From an uncultured Gammaproteobacteria bacterium (GTDB lineage: Bacteria > Pseudomonadota > Gammaproteobacteria > Nitrosococcales > Methylophagaceae): 58,498 nt of DNA. Below, piece by piece: positions 16,680 through 26,159 of this stretch. The notes under the pieces are model-generated. The model was not told the origin of the DNA. It did not search any database and was given only the letters and a program-made list of their open reading frames with translations. Location of the stretch: contig CAJQOM010000039.1 in NCBI GenBank assembly GCA_905479985.1, forward strand, positions 1-58,498, written 5' to 3'. The position numbers and the translations under genes are program-made. Within the stretch, counting starts at the first letter, position 1; each line of letters begins with the position of its first letter.

Positions 16680-18116
16680 GTGGAAGATTTAAGTTATCTT
16701 GACTCATATAAAGATACTGCCACAGAGGCACTAAAGGTACCGCCACATTCTATTGAAGCCGAGCAGTCAGTATTGGGCGGACTTCTGTTAGACAATGAAA
16801 GCTGGGAAAAAACAGCTGACCTGCTTGTCGAACACGATTTTTATCGCCGAGATCATCAACTGATCTTCCGAGGCATTGCCGCTTTATTCGAACTGTCTCA
16901 ACCCGTCGATGTGATTACCTTAGCGGAATATCACGATAAACGCGGTGAACTCGATCAAGTCGGCGAATTAGCTTACTTAGGCATGCTCTCTCGCAATACC
17001 CCCAGTTCTGCCAATATCGTTGCTTATGCATCGATTGTCAGAGAACGTTCCATTCTGCGACAGTTAATTGCTGTTGGCACCACGATTTCCAATGCGGCTT
17101 TTAATCCAGAAGGCAGAACCAGCGAAGAAATGCTGGACCATGCTGAAGGGCAAGTATTTGAAATAGCTGAGAAGGGTGCAAAAAGAGCGGGTGGCTTTAT
17201 TCAAGTAAAAGAGGTTTTGAGTAAGGTCGTTGACCGCATTGATACCTTGTTTGAACAAGATAGCCCGATTACTGGCTTATCCACCGGCTTTACTGATTTT
17301 GATGAACAAACCTCAGGTTTACAACCTGCCGATTTAGTGATCGTTGCCGGCCGGCCATCCATGGGTAAAACCACCTTTGCAATGAATTTAGCTGAGAACG
17401 CAGCGATTAAGAGCAAGGAACCGGTTGCCGTTTTCAGTATGGAAATGCCAGCAGATGCCCTAGCAATGCGGATGCTATCGTCATTAGGACAAATTGATCA
17501 GCATCGTCTACGAACGGGTAAATTAAACGATGATGACTGGCCAAGACTAACCTCTGCCATCGCCTTACTCAATGAAGCACCCCTGTTTATTGATGATACA
17601 CCGGCATTAACGGTGACAGAGTTACGTGCTAGAGCGCGCCGCTTAAAGCGTGAGCATGGCTTGAGCATGATCGTGATCGATTATATTCAATTAATGCAGG
17701 GCAGTGGCAAGAACAACGAAAACAGGACAACAGAAGTATCCGAGATTTCTCGTTCATTGAAAGCCTTAGCCAAAGAATTAGAAGTGCCTGTGATCGCCTT
17801 ATCACAGTTAAATCGTAGCCTAGAGCAACGCCCAAACAAGCGCCCGATTATGTCGGATTTACGTGAGTCTGGTGCGATCGAGCAAGATGCCGATTTAATT
17901 GTCTTTATTTATCGTGATGAAGTGTATAACGAAGATTCGCCAGAAAAAGGCAAAGCAGAAATTATTATTAGTAAGCAACGTAATGGCCCAATTGGGACGG
18001 TTGCATTGACCTTCCAAGGTAAATATACCCGGTTTGAGAACTTTGCCTTTAATAATTATGATGATTACGGTGGCAATGATAATAGTGCCAGTAATATTGG
18101 TTTCAACGGGCAATAA
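16680..18116 (+). CDS. dnaB: Replicative DNA helicase DnaB
   Basis: DnaB is the hexameric 5'-3' helicase that unwinds DNA at the replication fork. The 478-residue protein has the N-terminal domain (PHSIEAEQSVLGGLLLDN at about 22-39), a linker and a RecA-like ATPase with Walker A AGRPSMGKTTFAMN, VFSMEMPA, Walker B IVIDYIQLM and SDLRESGAIEQDAD. I use the GTG at 16680, the first start after an in-frame TGA at 16671, with a GAGGGTGG stretch upstream. A homologue of the loader DciA is encoded at 48450-48890. No intein or insertion is seen. Confidence 0.97.
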   Translation: MEDLSYLDSYKDTATEALKVPPHSIEAEQSVLGGLLLDNESWEKTADLLVEHDFYRRDHQLIFRGIAALFELSQPVDVITLAEYHDKRGELDQVGELAYLGMLSRNTPSSANIVAYASIVRERSILRQLIAVGTTISNAAFNPEGRTSEEMLDHAEGQVFEIAEKGAKRAGGFIQVKEVLSKVVDRIDTLFEQDSPITGLSTGFTDFDEQTSGLQPADLVIVAGRPSMGKTTFAMNLAENAAIKSKEPVAVFSMEMPADALAMRMLSSLGQIDQHRLRTGKLNDDDWPRLTSAIALLNEAPLFIDDTPALTVTELRARARRLKREHGLSMIVIDYIQLMQGSGKNNENRTTEVSEISRSLKALAKELEVPVIALSQLNRSLEQRPNKRPIMSDLRESGAIEQDADLIVFIYRDEVYNEDSPEKGKAEIIISKQRNGPIGTVALTFQGKYTRFENFAFNNYDDYGGNDNSASNIGFNGQ

Positions 18117-18121
18117 GTGTC

Positions 18122-19207
18122 GTGCGTATGTACCCGGTCGCAGAGATTGATCTCGCAGCACTAAAGCATAACTTCCGAAGGGTGAAAGAGACTGCCCCGA
18201 ACAGTAAGGTAATGTCAGTCATTAAAGCCAATGCTTATGGCCATGGCGATATTGAAGTTGCCAAAGCTTTGCCAGGCAGCGATGCGTTTGCCGTCGCGCG
18301 GCTTTCAGAAGCTATCCGATTACGAAACGCCGGTATAGACAAGCCGATTGTGCTACTAGAAGGGATCCATTCGCCCGACGAATGCCAACAAGCATCGGAA
18401 TATGGCTTATCAGTTGTTTTTCACAATGAACAACAGATTGCCTACTTATCAGCACTGACCTTAACCAAGCCATTACAGTTTTGTTGGTTAATGATTGAAA
18501 CGGGCATGCATCGCTTGGGCTTTGCACCGGATAAAGTAGCCGACGCAATAACAACATTAACAAACTCCAACAATATTGCTGGTGATATAGGCTTAATGAG
18601 CCATTTTGCCAATGCCGATACCCCTAGTGATGACCGCAATGGCAAACAACTGGCCGTCATGACCAAAGTCATGTCTGAGCATTGTGGGCCAAGGAGTATG
18701 GCAAATTCAGCTGCGATTATGTCATTGCCGACGAGTCATCAACATTGGGTACGTCCAGGCCTGATGCTTTATGGTGTATCGCCACTGAATAAAAAAACAG
18801 CACAATCACTAAACCTAAAACCAGTGATGCAGCTCAAAGCACAGCTTATTGCCATCGAGCAACTTCAACGTGGCGAGCAAGTGGGCTATGGCGGTACGTG
18901 GCAGGCCGATAAACCAACGCGAATTGGCACAGTGAATATAGGTTATGGTGATGGTTATAGCCGTTTACTATCAAACGCCGGCCAAGTCAGTATTCAAAAT
19001 CAAATTGTCACAATCTTGGGTCGGGTATCAATGGATATGATCTGCGTTGATTTGTCAGGAATAGACAAAGCCGAAATAGGGGATGAAGTGATTCTGTGGG
19101 GGGATGAAAGCAACCCCGTCGAGCAGGTCGCCAAACAAGCTAAAACCATTGCTTATGAATTACTTTGCCAGCTCAATCAACGGGTGATAAGGGATTTTCA
19201 TGGCTAA
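18122..19207 (+). CDS. alr: Alanine racemase
   Basis: A PLP enzyme that makes D-alanine for peptidoglycan, feeding the Ddl ligase encoded at 43286-44212. The protein has 361 residues from the GTG at 18122, or 359 from the ATG at 18128. VIKANAYGHG contains the PLP lysine; the barrel shows GMHRLGF, MSHFANAD, NSAAIM and VRPGLMLYGVSP. VGYGGTW and NIGYGDGYSR contain the C-terminal domain tyrosines, and GRVSMDMICVDLS follows. It lies five bases after dnaB and overlaps radA by eight bases. Confidence 0.96.
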   Translation: MRMYPVAEIDLAALKHNFRRVKETAPNSKVMSVIKANAYGHGDIEVAKALPGSDAFAVARLSEAIRLRNAGIDKPIVLLEGIHSPDECQQASEYGLSVVFHNEQQIAYLSALTLTKPLQFCWLMIETGMHRLGFAPDKVADAITTLTNSNNIAGDIGLMSHFANADTPSDDRNGKQLAVMTKVMSEHCGPRSMANSAAIMSLPTSHQHWVRPGLMLYGVSPLNKKTAQSLNLKPVMQLKAQLIAIEQLQRGEQVGYGGTWQADKPTRIGTVNIGYGDGYSRLLSNAGQVSIQNQIVTILGRVSMDMICVDLSGIDKAEIGDEVILWGDESNPVEQVAKQAKTIAYELLCQLNQRVIRDFHG

Positions 19208-20582
19208 AATAAAACGGGTTTATAGTTGTAAAGAATGTGGCACACAAACCCCGCAGTGGGCAGGTCAATGTGGCGAATGTGGTGGCTGGAATAGTCTAAC
19301 AGAAGAGATTCAAACACCTTCTTCGCCAACAAGCCAAGCAACAATCAGTCGTCATGCCAGCTATGCAGGTGAGCAAAAGGGCCAAGTTCAAACTTTAAGT
19401 GAAGTCACATCGGAACAAGCTGTCCGTTGGACGACCGGCTTACCGGAATTAGATCGGGTATTGGGTGGCGGTTTAGTCACGGGCTCAGTGGTCTTAATTG
19501 GGGGTGATCCAGGTATCGGTAAGTCAACCTTACTATTACAAGCGATGGCTATGATGGCCAAAACCAGTGGTGTCAGTCCTTTATATGTCAGTGGCGAAGA
19601 ATCACTACAACAGATTAGATTGCGCGCTGAACGATTACAGCTCGAAAATGTACCATTAGATTTACTGGCTGAAACCCATGCCGAACAAATGGTTGCAACG
19701 GCTAAAACATTGAAACCGCAAGTGATGGTGATAGATTCAATTCAAACCGTATTCACTGAATTACTACAATCAGCACCAGGTACAGTGGCTCAAGTACGAG
19801 AAAGCGCCGCCCAATTAGTCCGTTTTGCTAAATCGAGTGGCACAACGATGATTCTAGTGGGCCATGTCACAAAGCAAGGCGCGCTCGCAGGGCCACGTGT
19901 ATTAGAACATATGGTCGACACGGTATTGTATTTCGAAGGCGACTCATCAACGCGATTCCGTATTTTACGGGCAGTGAAAAATCGCTTTGGCGCTATCAAT
20001 GAATTAGGCGTGTTTGGCATGACTGAGCTCGGCTTAAAAGAAGTCAGCAACCCGTCAGCCATTTTCTTATCGCGTGGTCAGGAAGATCTTGCAGGCAGCG
20101 TCGTGACAGTGATTCGAGAAGGCAGCCGCCCAATGTTGGTTGAAGTGCAGGCCTTAGTAGATGAGAGCCCATTAGGTAATCCAAGGCGTGTGTCTGTGGG
20201 TTTAGACCAAAACAGACTGGCGATGTTATTGGCTATATTACACCGCCATGGTGGCATTACGTGCAATGATCAAGATGTTTTTATCAATGTCGTTGGCGGT
20301 GTCAAACTCAGTGAAACAGGGGCAGATCTCGCCGTATTAGCCGCTGTATTATCCAGCTTAAGAAATAAACCCATACCACGTGATTTGATTATTTTTGGTG
20401 AGGTGGGTTTAACAGGCGAGATTCGGCCAGTTCAAGCCGGCGAAGAACGCATCAGTGATGCTGCGAAACATGGTTTTAAACATGCCATTGTGCCAACGGC
20501 CAATGCACCACGTAAAGCGATCAAAGGGATTAAGGTTGTAGCAGTGCAACACCTTTCAGAAGCGATTGATGCATTTAAGTAA
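19200..20582 (+). CDS. radA: DNA repair protein RadA (Sms)
   Basis: RadA is a RecA-like branch-migration helicase used in recombination and, in some bacteria, transformation. The 460-residue protein has the N-terminal zinc finger (CKECGTQTPQWAGQCGECGG), Walker A GGDPGIGKSTL at about residue 99, the RadA-specific KNRFG motif (AVKNRFGAINELG) and a Lon-protease-like C-terminal domain (VGGVKLSETGADLAVLAA, FGEVGLTGEIRPV). Its start overlaps alr. Together with the T4P genes it would fit a competence role, but this is inference. Confidence 0.97.
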   Translation: MAKIKRVYSCKECGTQTPQWAGQCGECGGWNSLTEEIQTPSSPTSQATISRHASYAGEQKGQVQTLSEVTSEQAVRWTTGLPELDRVLGGGLVTGSVVLIGGDPGIGKSTLLLQAMAMMAKTSGVSPLYVSGEESLQQIRLRAERLQLENVPLDLLAETHAEQMVATAKTLKPQVMVIDSIQTVFTELLQSAPGTVAQVRESAAQLVRFAKSSGTTMILVGHVTKQGALAGPRVLEHMVDTVLYFEGDSSTRFRILRAVKNRFGAINELGVFGMTELGLKEVSNPSAIFLSRGQEDLAGSVVTVIREGSRPMLVEVQALVDESPLGNPRRVSVGLDQNRLAMLLAILHRHGGITCNDQDVFINVVGGVKLSETGADLAVLAAVLSSLRNKPIPRDLIIFGEVGLTGEIRPVQAGEERISDAAKHGFKHAIVPTANAPRKAIKGIKVVAVQHLSEAIDAFK

Positions 20583-20624
20583 GCTGGGTGACATAACGTC
20601 CGTTGCAGGTTTTTAGAATCAAAA

Positions 20625-21005
20625 TTATTGCGCAATGAGGGTTGATAGCTCGAGGTTTAACAACGATTCATCCCCTAAGTTAAGTGAGATCAAACGTTTT
20701 AGATGCATCATACTGTCTAAATCAAGTTGCTGAGATTCAAAACCTATCCGCTGTCCGTCAATATGTGCGACGGTACTGCTCACCTTGATCACTATCTGAG
20801 CATCGTCCAAAATCAAGTCAATATCGTAAGACATTCCAATCTGGCCGGTCCAATCAGCGGGCTTTTCTATTAATAACCCCTTTAATGATACATCTATCAC
20901 TGCGCAATTAAGATATAACCCGCCTTGCTGATCATTGACGTGGGCACGAGCATCAAAGGGAATTCGGCTAAATTGTCGTTTTTCATGATGATGACTATCT
21001 GTCAT
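20625..21005 (-). CDS. PilZ-domain protein
   Basis: A stand-alone PilZ domain of 126 residues, a predicted cyclic-di-GMP receptor. The two binding motifs are present: RQFSR near residues 10-14 (RxxxR) and DVSLKG near 39-44 (D/NxSxxG). Beta strands and a final helix complete the domain. Because it lacks any output domain, it probably acts by binding a partner, possibly in motility or pilus control; no partner is obvious next to it. It is convergent with radA and divergent from hemJ, and so is probably monocistronic. Confidence 0.88.
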   Translation of the reverse strand: MTDSHHHEKRQFSRIPFDARAHVNDQQGGLYLNCAVIDVSLKGLLIEKPADWTGQIGMSYDIDLILDDAQIVIKVSSTVAHIDGQRIGFESQQLDLDSMMHLKRLISLNLGDESLLNLELSTLIAQ

Positions 21006-21060
21006 GGTTAGCCCCGTGATAAATTAGCTTGATATTATCATTGATTCTAAGGAGTAGGGA

Positions 21061-21486
21061 ATGTTGTGGGTCAAAGCCTTTCACATTATCTCTGTCGTGA
21101 CTTGGTTTGCCGCTTTGTTCTATTTGCCGCGCTTATTTGTCTATCATGCGATGAGTGAAGATGAGGTGAGTAACGCTCGGTTTAAAATAATGGAGCGCAA
21201 GTTATATCGCGGTATTATGACACCGAGTGCCATTATTGCTTTGGTGCTTGGGATTTGGCTAATGAGTTTTTATCCGTTAGAAGCATTATTGAGTATGGGC
21301 TGGCTGCATGCGAAACTGGCTTTAGTCATAGCCCTCTTTGCTTATCATGGTAAGTGCGGCCGAATCATACAAGCGTTCGCTATCAACGATAATCAGCGTT
21401 CTCATGTTTACTATCGTTGGTTTAATGAATTACCGGTGCTAATTTTAATTGTTGTCGTGATTTTGGCTGTTGTTAAACCTTTCTAG
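21061..21486 (+). CDS. hemJ: Protoporphyrinogen IX oxidase HemJ
   Basis: HemJ oxidises protoporphyrinogen IX to protoporphyrin IX in the inner membrane. The 141-residue product has four membrane segments and family residues: an N-terminal WVKAFHIISVVTWFAALFYLPRLFVYH with the conserved His, RKLYRGIMTPSAI, GWLHAKLALV and AYHGKCG, and YRWFNELPVL. TAAGGAG lies just upstream of the ATG. Its stop codon shares the four-base palindrome CTAG (21483-21486) with the stop of convergent dolP, with no intervening terminator. Confidence 0.93.
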   Translation: MLWVKAFHIISVVTWFAALFYLPRLFVYHAMSEDEVSNARFKIMERKLYRGIMTPSAIIALVLGIWLMSFYPLEALLSMGWLHAKLALVIALFAYHGKCGRIIQAFAINDNQRSHVYYRWFNELPVLILIVVVILAVVKPF

Positions 21487-22058
21487 TCTGCATATTCGAA
21501 GATTTTAACAACGCGTTGTACGCCGGCTGAATTAGAGACAATATGAACAGTTCGTTGGGCTTCTGAACGCGTCACAATACCCATTAAGTAAACAATACCA
21601 TGCTCTGTTACAACCTTAATAAAGAATGGGTCTAGGTCTTCAGCAGCCGTTATTTTTGTTTTCACCTTGGAGGTAATCCAAGTATCACTACTACGTGAGG
21701 GGAGTGCACTGGGTGCCGCGATAATTAATTCATTGTAGATGGTACGGACTTTTGGGATGGTGCGAACAAGGTCATAAATTTGTTGTTTAAGCTGTTCGGT
21801 TAAGGCTTCACCGGTCAATAAAACCGTGCCGTTATAGCTGGTGACATTGACGTGGCTTTGATTATAAATCGCCTTATTTCTAAAAATGGCGCTGGCTGCC
21901 TTGAATTCAATACCTTGGTCATCAATCACAGAGCCGGTGGTACGCCGGTCATGGGCAAGTGATGCGCCTGTTGCAGCGCCGGTAATGACAGCAGTGGCGC
22001 AACCTTGTAACAAAACAAGAGGAAGCAGTATAAATAGAGCAAATTTCGATTTTGACAT
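21483..22058 (-). CDS. dolP: Dual BON-domain lipoprotein DolP (YraP)
   Basis: DolP is an outer-membrane lipoprotein supporting envelope integrity and division-site functions. The 191-residue precursor has a lipoprotein signal (MSKSKFALFILLPLVLLQGC, lipobox LQGC) and two BON domains: about residues 45-115 (INQ-type start with YNQSHVNVTSYNGTVLLTG) and 125-190 (SKVKTKITAAEDLDPFFIKV, GIVYLMGIVTRSEA). It lies 59 bases after yraN. In E. coli the diaA gene sits between yraN and dolP; here it is absent. Confidence 0.92.
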   Translation of the reverse strand: MSKSKFALFILLPLVLLQGCATAVITGAATGASLAHDRRTTGSVIDDQGIEFKAASAIFRNKAIYNQSHVNVTSYNGTVLLTGEALTEQLKQQIYDLVRTIPKVRTIYNELIIAAPSALPSRSSDTWITSKVKTKITAAEDLDPFFIKVVTEHGIVYLMGIVTRSEAQRTVHIVSNSAGVQRVVKIFEYAD

Positions 22059-22117
22059 GACAAGATCCTAATCAATGATGGGTTTATTATCGCTGTATGA
22101 GACACTTTTAGCTAGCG

Positions 22118-22480
22118 TTAGTTTAGTTGAAATGCATCTTTTACCCAATTGATCTTAAAGTCATTATTCACAGGGGTTATCCCAATAACATCAAAGCGAT
22201 AAGCAGGGTATTGCCGCACGTTTTGTTGAAGATAATACTGCGCCGTCTTAATAAGCCTTTGCTGCTTTTGGTGGGTAACGCTTTCTAAAGCACTGCCGAA
22301 CTGAGCCGATTGTCGTAAGCGGACTTCAATAAAAACCAGTGTAGAGTCATCCTGCATAATGAGGTCTATCTCACCACCGCGTTGACGGAAATTCCGAGTG
22401 ACGAGCTTTAACCCCAGTTTCTGAAGATAATTGAGGGCTTGCTGCTCACCTTCATCTCCAATTTTTTTGGTGGTGACCAT
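22118..22480 (-). CDS. yraN: YraN/UPF0102 family predicted endonuclease
   Basis: A small PD-(D/E)xK-fold protein of 120 residues related to Holliday-junction resolvases. The catalytic-type core is seen as GEQQALNYLQKLGLKLVTRNFR, GGEIDLIMQD and LVFIEVRLR, followed by KQQRLIKTAQYYL and RFDVIGIT. The in vivo role is not settled. Its ATG overlaps the stop of lpoA by one base (TAATG), so the two are translationally coupled as in most gammaproteobacteria. Confidence 0.92.
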   Translation of the reverse strand: MVTTKKIGDEGEQQALNYLQKLGLKLVTRNFRQRGGEIDLIMQDDSTLVFIEVRLRQSAQFGSALESVTHQKQQRLIKTAQYYLQQNVRQYPAYRFDVIGITPVNNDFKINWVKDAFQLN

Positions 22481-24351
22481 TACTCTGCTGTGGGCGTAGC
22501 CAATAACCGGATTTTGCCATCAGAAAAAGTACCCCAATTCAGTTGACGATTAACATAACCATTATCATCAATCGACAAAGCGCCAGTCGCGCCTTGGAAG
22601 CTGAGCGTAGGTGAGTGACTTAAGCGGTTAAGTTCTCTGCTTAAACGATAGGCATCAGCACCTAACGCATATAAACGTAATAAACGCCCGAAGGAAGCGG
22701 AGCGTTGCTGAGTGAGTGCTTGATAGGTGTAATCTTCCCGTGCCAATGCGGGAAAGGCCCATGGAATATCATTGATAAATAAATCGTTTAAATCGATATC
22801 TTGTTGGGCATTTTCGCGGCCTGAATAGGCATGCGACGTCGTAATGATCGGTAATCGTCCTGAACGATGATATTTAAATTGCGGCACCAATTGTCGTGCT
22901 TTATTGGGCCGTGCAGCCAAGAAAATCAAGTCAAGGTCATGGCGGCGGCGCGGCTCAAATTCAGCTGGGATGCCAAGAGTCTGACTTACTTTTTTATATC
23001 GCTGTTCACTCGCAGATAGGCCCAATAGCGGCGTAATGACATCAGCATAATCATGCTCAGCTTCATTATAAGTGGCTTGGCCTAGTAATACGCCACCTTG
23101 ACTTAGCCATTGTGCCTCAAATGCCGCAGCGATACGTTGTCCCCAAGCTGCTTCTGGCGCCACAATAACGGCGCGGCGGTAGCCCATTGCCATGGCATTT
23201 TTAGCGGCTGAAGCAGCATCATCTTCTGGTGCGAGACCAAATTGATATAAATTGGCTTTTTGCTGAAAGTCCGATAAGCGGTTTAGGGCTAAAACAGGAA
23301 TCGGTAATTGACTTAATTGGGCTAGGGTTTGAATCGATTCTTTATCCAAAGGCCCAATAACGAGCCCGGCATTAAGGTTAATCGCTTGCTGATAGGCATC
23401 TTGGACATTACTTAAGCCAGAGACACTGTCCGTCTGGGTTTCAATAAAGTGTAATTTCGTCTCTGAGTTTTCAGCATAATGTGCGGCCGAAATACCTTCT
23501 CGAATGGCGCTCGCGACTTCAGCATAGGGCCCTGATGCTGGCAGCAATATAGCAATATGATCAAGTTGTGCTGGCAACATCGTGCCTGTCGTTTCGATTT
23601 CTTGTTGATAAATAGAAGGCAAAGCAGCATGGTTTGGGTAGTTACGCTGCCAATTTTCCATGGCGACAATTAAAACGCTAGGGTTATTTTGATAGGTCTT
23701 GATAATGTGGGCCAATGCGAACCAACCGCTATCAGTAGCCGGCGGGAAGCCGGGATTAAATAAATCCAGCGCTTCCGGTGTCAGCATCATTAATGCTTGC
23801 CAGAGTTGTTGCTGGTTTGACTCACGCTCGCTATCAGGCAATAAATTATCTAATTGGATATGGCTATTGGCCATTTCAAGCCAGTTCTCACTGACTTGAT
23901 AGGCCTGAATGCGTGTTCGCAACAAGATACGTTGTTGTCTTGCGGTTAATTGATCAGCACGGTAAGGGTCTAATAAAGGAAGGGCTTTTGATGCGTTCAG
24001 ATCTTGTATGGCGAGATTGGCTTCTAAAATCGCAATATCAAAAGAAAGCAGGGGTGTTAATTGTTCGCGATCGATTTTCGCCAAAGTGGCGCGGGCTTGT
24101 TCCATTTGGCCTAATTGCCAATAGGCTGATGCTGCTTGAATAAACAACCGTGTCCGATGCGTGCCACCACTTGATTCAGCCAAGGCCTCATATTGCTGTG
24201 CCGCGCTAGAGTAATCCCCGGACTGCACGGCAATGCGCGCTTGTGACTCGGCTTCGACATTGGGCACGGTCAAAGGACTGAGAGACTGACAACCATTTAA
24301 GGTAAGGGATAACGCCACAATGGTGGCCAAATAAAATCGCGATAGCATCAT
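22480..24351 (-). CDS. lpoA: Penicillin-binding protein activator LpoA
   Basis: LpoA is an outer-membrane lipoprotein that reaches through the periplasm to activate PBP1a. The 623-residue precursor has a lipoprotein signal (lipobox LNGC, about residues 18-21), a TPR-like helical N-terminal half (YSSAAQQYEALAE, YWQLGQMEQARATLAKI) and a C-terminal periplasmic-binding-protein fold from about residue 265 (HIAILLPASGPYAEVASAIREG, AGLVIGPLDKESIQTLA). It is divergent from rsmI and heads an lpoA-yraN-dolP run, the usual neighbourhood. Confidence 0.94.
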   Translation of the reverse strand: MMLSRFYLATIVALSLTLNGCQSLSPLTVPNVEAESQARIAVQSGDYSSAAQQYEALAESSGGTHRTRLFIQAASAYWQLGQMEQARATLAKIDREQLTPLLSFDIAILEANLAIQDLNASKALPLLDPYRADQLTARQQRILLRTRIQAYQVSENWLEMANSHIQLDNLLPDSERESNQQQLWQALMMLTPEALDLFNPGFPPATDSGWFALAHIIKTYQNNPSVLIVAMENWQRNYPNHAALPSIYQQEIETTGTMLPAQLDHIAILLPASGPYAEVASAIREGISAAHYAENSETKLHFIETQTDSVSGLSNVQDAYQQAINLNAGLVIGPLDKESIQTLAQLSQLPIPVLALNRLSDFQQKANLYQFGLAPEDDAASAAKNAMAMGYRRAVIVAPEAAWGQRIAAAFEAQWLSQGGVLLGQATYNEAEHDYADVITPLLGLSASEQRYKKVSQTLGIPAEFEPRRRHDLDLIFLAARPNKARQLVPQFKYHRSGRLPIITTSHAYSGRENAQQDIDLNDLFINDIPWAFPALAREDYTYQALTQQRSASFGRLLRLYALGADAYRLSRELNRLSHSPTLSFQGATGALSIDDNGYVNRQLNWGTFSDGKIRLLATPTAE

Positions 24352-24448
24352 ATAGATAACAAGAGTATTTTTATAATAATGAAAAAGAGTTTACCTGTTC
24401 GCGTATATTACGACCAGAACTGAATCAGCAAACGAAGGCTATAGCCCT

Positions 24449-25312
24449 GTGACGATAATAAAATCAGCAACAATAGAAGAAGCAAGTCTCTATATTGTTG
24501 CCACACCTATTGGCAATTTAGCCGATCTTTCTCCTCGGGCGGTTGAGGTATTGCAAGAGGTTGATGTGATCGCAGCAGAAGATACCCGCCATAGTGGGCA
24601 TCTGCTACAGCATTACGCCATTAAAACCCCCACCGTCTCATTACATGAACATAATGAACAGCAGCGAAGCGAAGTCCTATTAACGCGATTGCAAAAGGGC
24701 GAATCAGTTGCATTGATTAGCGATGCTGGGACACCTTTGATCAGCGATCCCGGTTATCGACTGGTGTCATTAGTCAGAGAGCACAATATAAAAGTCGTGC
24801 CGATTCCCGGGTGTTGTGCCTTGATTACCGCTTTATCGGCATCAGGCTTACCATCGGATAAGTTTAGCTTTGAAGGATTCCTGCCAGCGAAAGCCGGTAC
24901 AAAAAGACAAGTATTAGACAGCTTGAAAAATGACGCGCGGACATTAATCTTTTATGAAAGTCCAAGACGTTTAAAAGCAACCTTAACTGACATGGTGGAT
25001 ATTTTAGGGCCAGAGCGCCAAGTATGCCTGGCCAGAGAGCTAACCAAACTGCATGAAACCATTGTCACACAGCCGTTGGCAGAGTTGCTGACTTGGGTAG
25101 ACAGCGATAGTAATCAGCAGCGCGGTGAATGTGTGTTGCTGGTGGCGGGCAATACCGAACAACATGCGCCCGATGAACTCGAAGCCGAACGGGTCTTATC
25201 ATTATTATTAACAGAACTACCTGTTAAAAAGGCCGCTGCGATGACGGCAAAGTTGTTAGATATGAGTAAGAATAAAGCCTACGAATTGGCATTAAAACTC
25301 CAGCAAAAATAG
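24449..25312 (+). CDS. rsmI: 16S rRNA (cytidine1402-2'-O)-methyltransferase RsmI
   Basis: RsmI adds the 2'-O-methyl of m4Cm1402 in the 16S P-site; RsmH, encoded at 30539-31477, adds the N4 methyl of the same nucleotide. The 287-residue protein shows the tetrapyrrole-methylase-type fold: LYIVATPIGNLADLSPRA, EDTRHSG, LISDAGTPLISDPG, VPIPGCCALITALSASG and FYESPRR. A small C-terminal domain follows. The start is a GTG at 24449. It lies 26 bases before rnpB. Confidence 0.96.
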   Translation: MTIIKSATIEEASLYIVATPIGNLADLSPRAVEVLQEVDVIAAEDTRHSGHLLQHYAIKTPTVSLHEHNEQQRSEVLLTRLQKGESVALISDAGTPLISDPGYRLVSLVREHNIKVVPIPGCCALITALSASGLPSDKFSFEGFLPAKAGTKRQVLDSLKNDARTLIFYESPRRLKATLTDMVDILGPERQVCLARELTKLHETIVTQPLAELLTWVDSDSNQQRGECVLLVAGNTEQHAPDELEAERVLSLLLTELPVKKAAAMTAKLLDMSKNKAYELALKLQQK

Positions 25313-25338
25313 TGTTTTTCACGTATCATCACCGGCTT

Positions 25339-25706
<368 letters not shown>

Positions 25707-25764
25707 CACTATTATCAATATTTATCAGCAGATTAGGATTTCTCTTTCTTTGGAGTGCTAATTT

Positions 25765-25971
25765 ATGGTACAAACTTTGGTACAAAGTCATCTCATTTTG
25801 AGAGGTGACACATACTATTTCAGATACGTCTTACCTGCACATATTAGAAGTCTATGTCCTAGCCTTCCAGCTGAAATTAAGCGCAGCTTACGTACGGGTT
25901 CAATTCTATAGCTGTAACTTTATGGTTCTAAGTCTTTCCTTAACAAGCTGTATGGTGATCTTGAAACATAA
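25765..25971 (+). pseudogene. Remnant of a tyrosine integrase N-terminus (DUF6538-like)
   Basis: An ATG at 25765 with a GGAG nine bases upstream opens a 48-codon frame: MVQTLVQSHLILRGDTYYFR followed by YVLPAHIRSL and IKRSLRT. This is the pattern of the short N-terminal domain (LxxRGxTYYFRxRxP...xRRSLxT) of phage- and island-type tyrosine recombinases. It hits a TAG at 25909; beyond it, fragments such as SIAVTL in another frame and KSFLNKLYGDLET back in the first frame show small indels and decay. No core-binding or catalytic domain (RHRY) follows. Its place 59 bases after rnpB suggests integration at the rnpB 3' end. Confidence 0.7.
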
Positions 25972-26159
25972 GTAGAGTAATCTTGTCAGACTCTTTGAGG
26001 GTGAGTGGTGTGTTTAATTTATCTAAAGAAAATTGGCATATAAGCTGTAACACTACATAGCGGGGGGGCATAATAATTTATGAATGAACTTAGTTTTTTA
26101 TCGCAACCTATTTTGTATTTTGACTTTGTGTATTCAGGTCTATTGAACCGTATTTCAGT
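25972..26159 (+). other. Intergenic DNA between integrase remnant and SDR gene
   Basis: No confident gene. It holds an unusual run of seven G at about 26062-26068 and a 28-codon open frame starting at the ATG at 26081 (MNELSFLSQPILYFDFVYSG...) that ends just inside the start of the SDR gene. I do not recognise that peptide; it may be a fragment of a lost gene or chance. The promoter of the SDR operon should be here, but I see no clear -35/-10 pair. Confidence 0.4.
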
